From SZAS-103 sp964449135 (GTDB taxonomy: Bacteria > Pseudomonadota > Gammaproteobacteria > Xanthomonadales > Xanthomonadaceae): a DNA stretch of 64,000 nucleotides. This document shows, piece by piece, positions 62,361 to 64,000 of the stretch. The stretch covers positions 34,670 to 98,669 of the forward strand of contig CAYUXZ010000002.1 in assembly GCA_964449135.1 (NCBI GenBank), written 5' to 3'. Made by a program: the position numbers and the translations under genes. The notes below the pieces were generated by a model, which ran no database searches, was not told the origin of the DNA, and worked only from the letters and a program-made list of their open reading frames with translations. Each line of letters begins with the position of its first letter. Position 1 is the first letter of the stretch.

Positions 62361-63425
62361 ATGCACTCCGTCCCCCGCTCGATCTGCATCCTGCGCCTGT
62401 CAGCGCTCGGCGACGTCACCCACGTGCTGCCGGTCGTGAACGCGCTGCGCGCGGCCTGGCCCGAGGTCGCGATCGCATGGGTGATCGGCAAGGCCGAGCA
62501 CAAGCTGCTCGCCGGACTGCGCGACGTCGAATTCGTCGTCGTGGACAAGTCCGGCGGCTGGGGCGGGTTGCGCGCGTTGCGCGAGCGCCTGGCCGGACGC
62601 CGCTTCGATGCACTGCTGCTGATGCAGCTTGCCTTGCGCGCGAACCTGCTCTCCACCGCGATCCACGCCGACCTGCGGATCGGTTACGACAAGGCACGTT
62701 CGAAAGAGCTGCACGGCTTGTTCGTGAACCGCCGCGTTCCGCCGCGCAGTGCGACGCGCGAGGGCATGCACGTGCTCGACGCGCTGACGTCGTTCATCGT
62801 GCCGCTAGGTCTGCCGGTTTCCGCGCCGGTGTGGAATTTTCCGATTTCTGACGCCGCGCGCGCCTGGGCCGCCGAACAGTTGTCGGGCGAGCAGCCGACC
62901 CTGCTGGTTTCGCCCTGCTCCAGCCACTCGTTGCGCAACTGGATGCCGGATCGCTACGCCGCGGTCGCCGATCACGCCGCCGAACGTGGATACCGCGTCG
63001 CGCTGGGCGGCGGCCGCAGCGACATGGAACGGCGGATGGCCGATGCGATCCTCGCGTCGATGAAGCACGCCGCGCTCGATCTCACCGGCAAGGACACCCT
63101 GCAGCGGCTTCCCTCACTGCTCGAACGCGCGGACATCGTGCTGTCGCCGGATTCGGGCCCGGTGCACATCGCCAACGCGGTCGGAACGCGCGTGATCGGC
63201 CTGTATGCCTGCACCGATCCGCACCGCAGCGGGCCGTATTCGGACCTGCGCTGGACCGTCGATCGTTACGATGCGGCCGCACGCAAGCTGCTCGGCAAGC
63301 CGGCGGCGGAATTGCGCTGGGGCACGAAGATCGAAAAGCCCGGCGTGATGGAACTCATCGAAACCGCAGCGGTGATCGACGCGTTCGAGCGTTGCGCCGC
63401 GGATCAGGCCGACGGCGCGCGGTAA
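62361..63425 (+). CDS. GT9-family (heptosyltransferase-like) LPS glycosyltransferase
   Basis: A 354-aa GT-B enzyme. N-terminal ILRLSALGDVTHVLPVVNAL and the C-terminal SPDSGPVHIANAVGTRVIGL are the GT9 signatures. Family members add heptose to Kdo in the inner core using ADP-heptose. Divergent from kdkA with 32 bases between starts. Its 3' end overlaps the convergent DUF6165 gene by 22 bases. WaaC is possible, not certain. Confidence 0.9.
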   Translation: MHSVPRSICILRLSALGDVTHVLPVVNALRAAWPEVAIAWVIGKAEHKLLAGLRDVEFVVVDKSGGWGGLRALRERLAGRRFDALLLMQLALRANLLSTAIHADLRIGYDKARSKELHGLFVNRRVPPRSATREGMHVLDALTSFIVPLGLPVSAPVWNFPISDAARAWAAEQLSGEQPTLLVSPCSSHSLRNWMPDRYAAVADHAAERGYRVALGGGRSDMERRMADAILASMKHAALDLTGKDTLQRLPSLLERADIVLSPDSGPVHIANAVGTRVIGLYACTDPHRSGPYSDLRWTVDRYDAAARKLLGKPAAELRWGTKIEKPGVMELIETAAVIDAFERCAADQADGAR

Positions 63426-63808
63426 TCCTGATAGGACTTTTCCTCGACGAGCGCAGAACCCAGCGCGAGGTTGATGTCGCGCTTGATCCGCGCGCGCTCG
63501 TCGTTCTCGAAATACACCGCGCGCGCGAGACGGATGAATTCGGCGCCGAAATCCTGCCGCTTCTCGCAGATGCGGATGTCGTCCTCGATGACCCACAGCC
63601 GCTCGTTGACGGCCTTGAGCTGCGCGCGCAGACCGGAGATGTCCTGATGCGAGGCCGGATGCGCCGTCCAGCTCGCATCGAGCGCCTCGAGCTCGCGGCG
63701 CACGTTCGCGACCTTCGCTGGATCGTTCATGCGCTCGGACTTGATCTGCAGGATCGCGATCTTGTCCAGCAGTTCGCCGTAGGACACCGGGGCGGAAATC
63801 AGGCTCAT
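63404..63808 (-). CDS. DUF6165 family protein
   Basis: A 134-aa soluble, mostly helical protein: PVSYGELLDKIAILQIKSER, LKAVNERLWVIEDDIRICEK and ERARIKRDINLALGS. The DUF6165 family is found beside LPS and polysaccharide genes. Function unknown. Tail-to-tail overlap of 22 bases with the GT9 gene suggests a conserved unit. Confidence 0.82.
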   Translation of the reverse strand: MSLISAPVSYGELLDKIAILQIKSERMNDPAKVANVRRELEALDASWTAHPASHQDISGLRAQLKAVNERLWVIEDDIRICEKRQDFGAEFIRLARAVYFENDERARIKRDINLALGSALVEEKSYQDYRAPSA

Positions 63809-63862
63809 GGCGAACGTACCGATAAGGAGCCGGCATTCTAGCGCGATCGCGCGCAGCCGAAC

Positions 63863-63891
63863 TTGTACGGCCATCGCCCAAGCCGTATGAT
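63863..63891 (+). promoter_or_regulatory. Sigma70 promoter of tRNA-Ser(CGA)
   Basis: TTGTAC (63863-63868), exactly 17 bases, then TATGAT (63886-63891). The start would be about 63898, six bases before the tRNA. Best promoter match in the window. Confidence 0.8.
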
Positions 63892-63903
63892 TCGCAGCCC
63901 ACC

Positions 63904-63995
<92 letters not shown>

Positions 63996-64000
63996 CAGTT

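Overview
This 64 kb window is a high-GC chromosomal segment from a Gram-negative gammaproteobacterium. The gene set suggests the Xanthomonadales/Lysobacterales, close to Rhodanobacteraceae or Lysobacteraceae. The evidence is the order hinT/recR/ybaB/dnaX beside tRNA-Ser and the SRP RNA, a Kdo kinase (KdkA), several secreted M13 peptidases, a DUF6165 gene, and the rpmF-yceD-maf neighbourhood. The placement is inferred from gene content only. I saw no insertion sequence, prophage, CRISPR array or rRNA. It reads as core chromosome with some lineage-specific modules.

Left end to 14.9 kb. A Tat-type Fe/Mn superoxide dismutase, cut by the window edge, overlaps a ChrB C-terminal-domain gene. A truncated beta-propeller lipoprotein stub follows. 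A secreted TPR protein and a complete high-affinity potassium system lie on the minus strand. The Kdp order is 30-aa mini-protein, kdpF, kdpA, kdpB, porin, kdpC, kdpD, kdpE; the outer-membrane barrel between kdpB and kdpC and the mini-protein ahead of kdpF are notable. A secreted amidohydrolase and a CnoX-like thioredoxin/TPR protein run the other way.

15 to 35 kb. Two tandem paralogous membrane Ser/Thr kinases each carry a formylglycine-generating-enzyme (SUMF1-like) extracytoplasmic domain and have near-identical promoters. The second is coupled to a DUF502 membrane protein. Next come a DUF885 metallopeptidase, a small exported protein, a queuosine-precursor transporter with a beta-CASP nuclease, an active M13 peptidase and an adjacent M13 paralogue with a destroyed zinc site. 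A tightly packed trio follows: Cdc48-like AAA ATPase, membrane protein, TPR-membrane protein. Then come a rhomboid protease, an alkyltransferase-like protein and a Tat-exported M19-family protein lacking most metal ligands.

35 to 47 kb. A third M13 peptidase, a low-affinity phosphate transporter with its DUF47 partner, an NhaD antiporter, a CBS/CorC-type membrane protein, fabH, rpmF, yceD, yceF and a GT39 glycosyltransferase. plsX is not between rpmF and fabH.

47 to 64 kb. A MoxR/DUF58/transglutaminase/Slp-lipoprotein operon; hinT; a small conserved gene; recR (apparently starting at CTG), ybaB and dnaX; tRNA-Ser(GGA) and SRP RNA; a giant BNR/VPS10 propeller protein; a compact operon kdkA - metallo-beta-lactamase - moaA - moaC - moaD - moaE; a GT9 LPS glycosyltransferase; a DUF6165 gene; and tRNA-Ser(CGA) with a strong sigma70 promoter.

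Many neighbouring genes overlap by ATGA or are separated by only a few bases, so translational coupling is the rule. No gene-free stretch exceeds about 270 bases; the longest, 39401-39667, holds only a Pho-box-like element.
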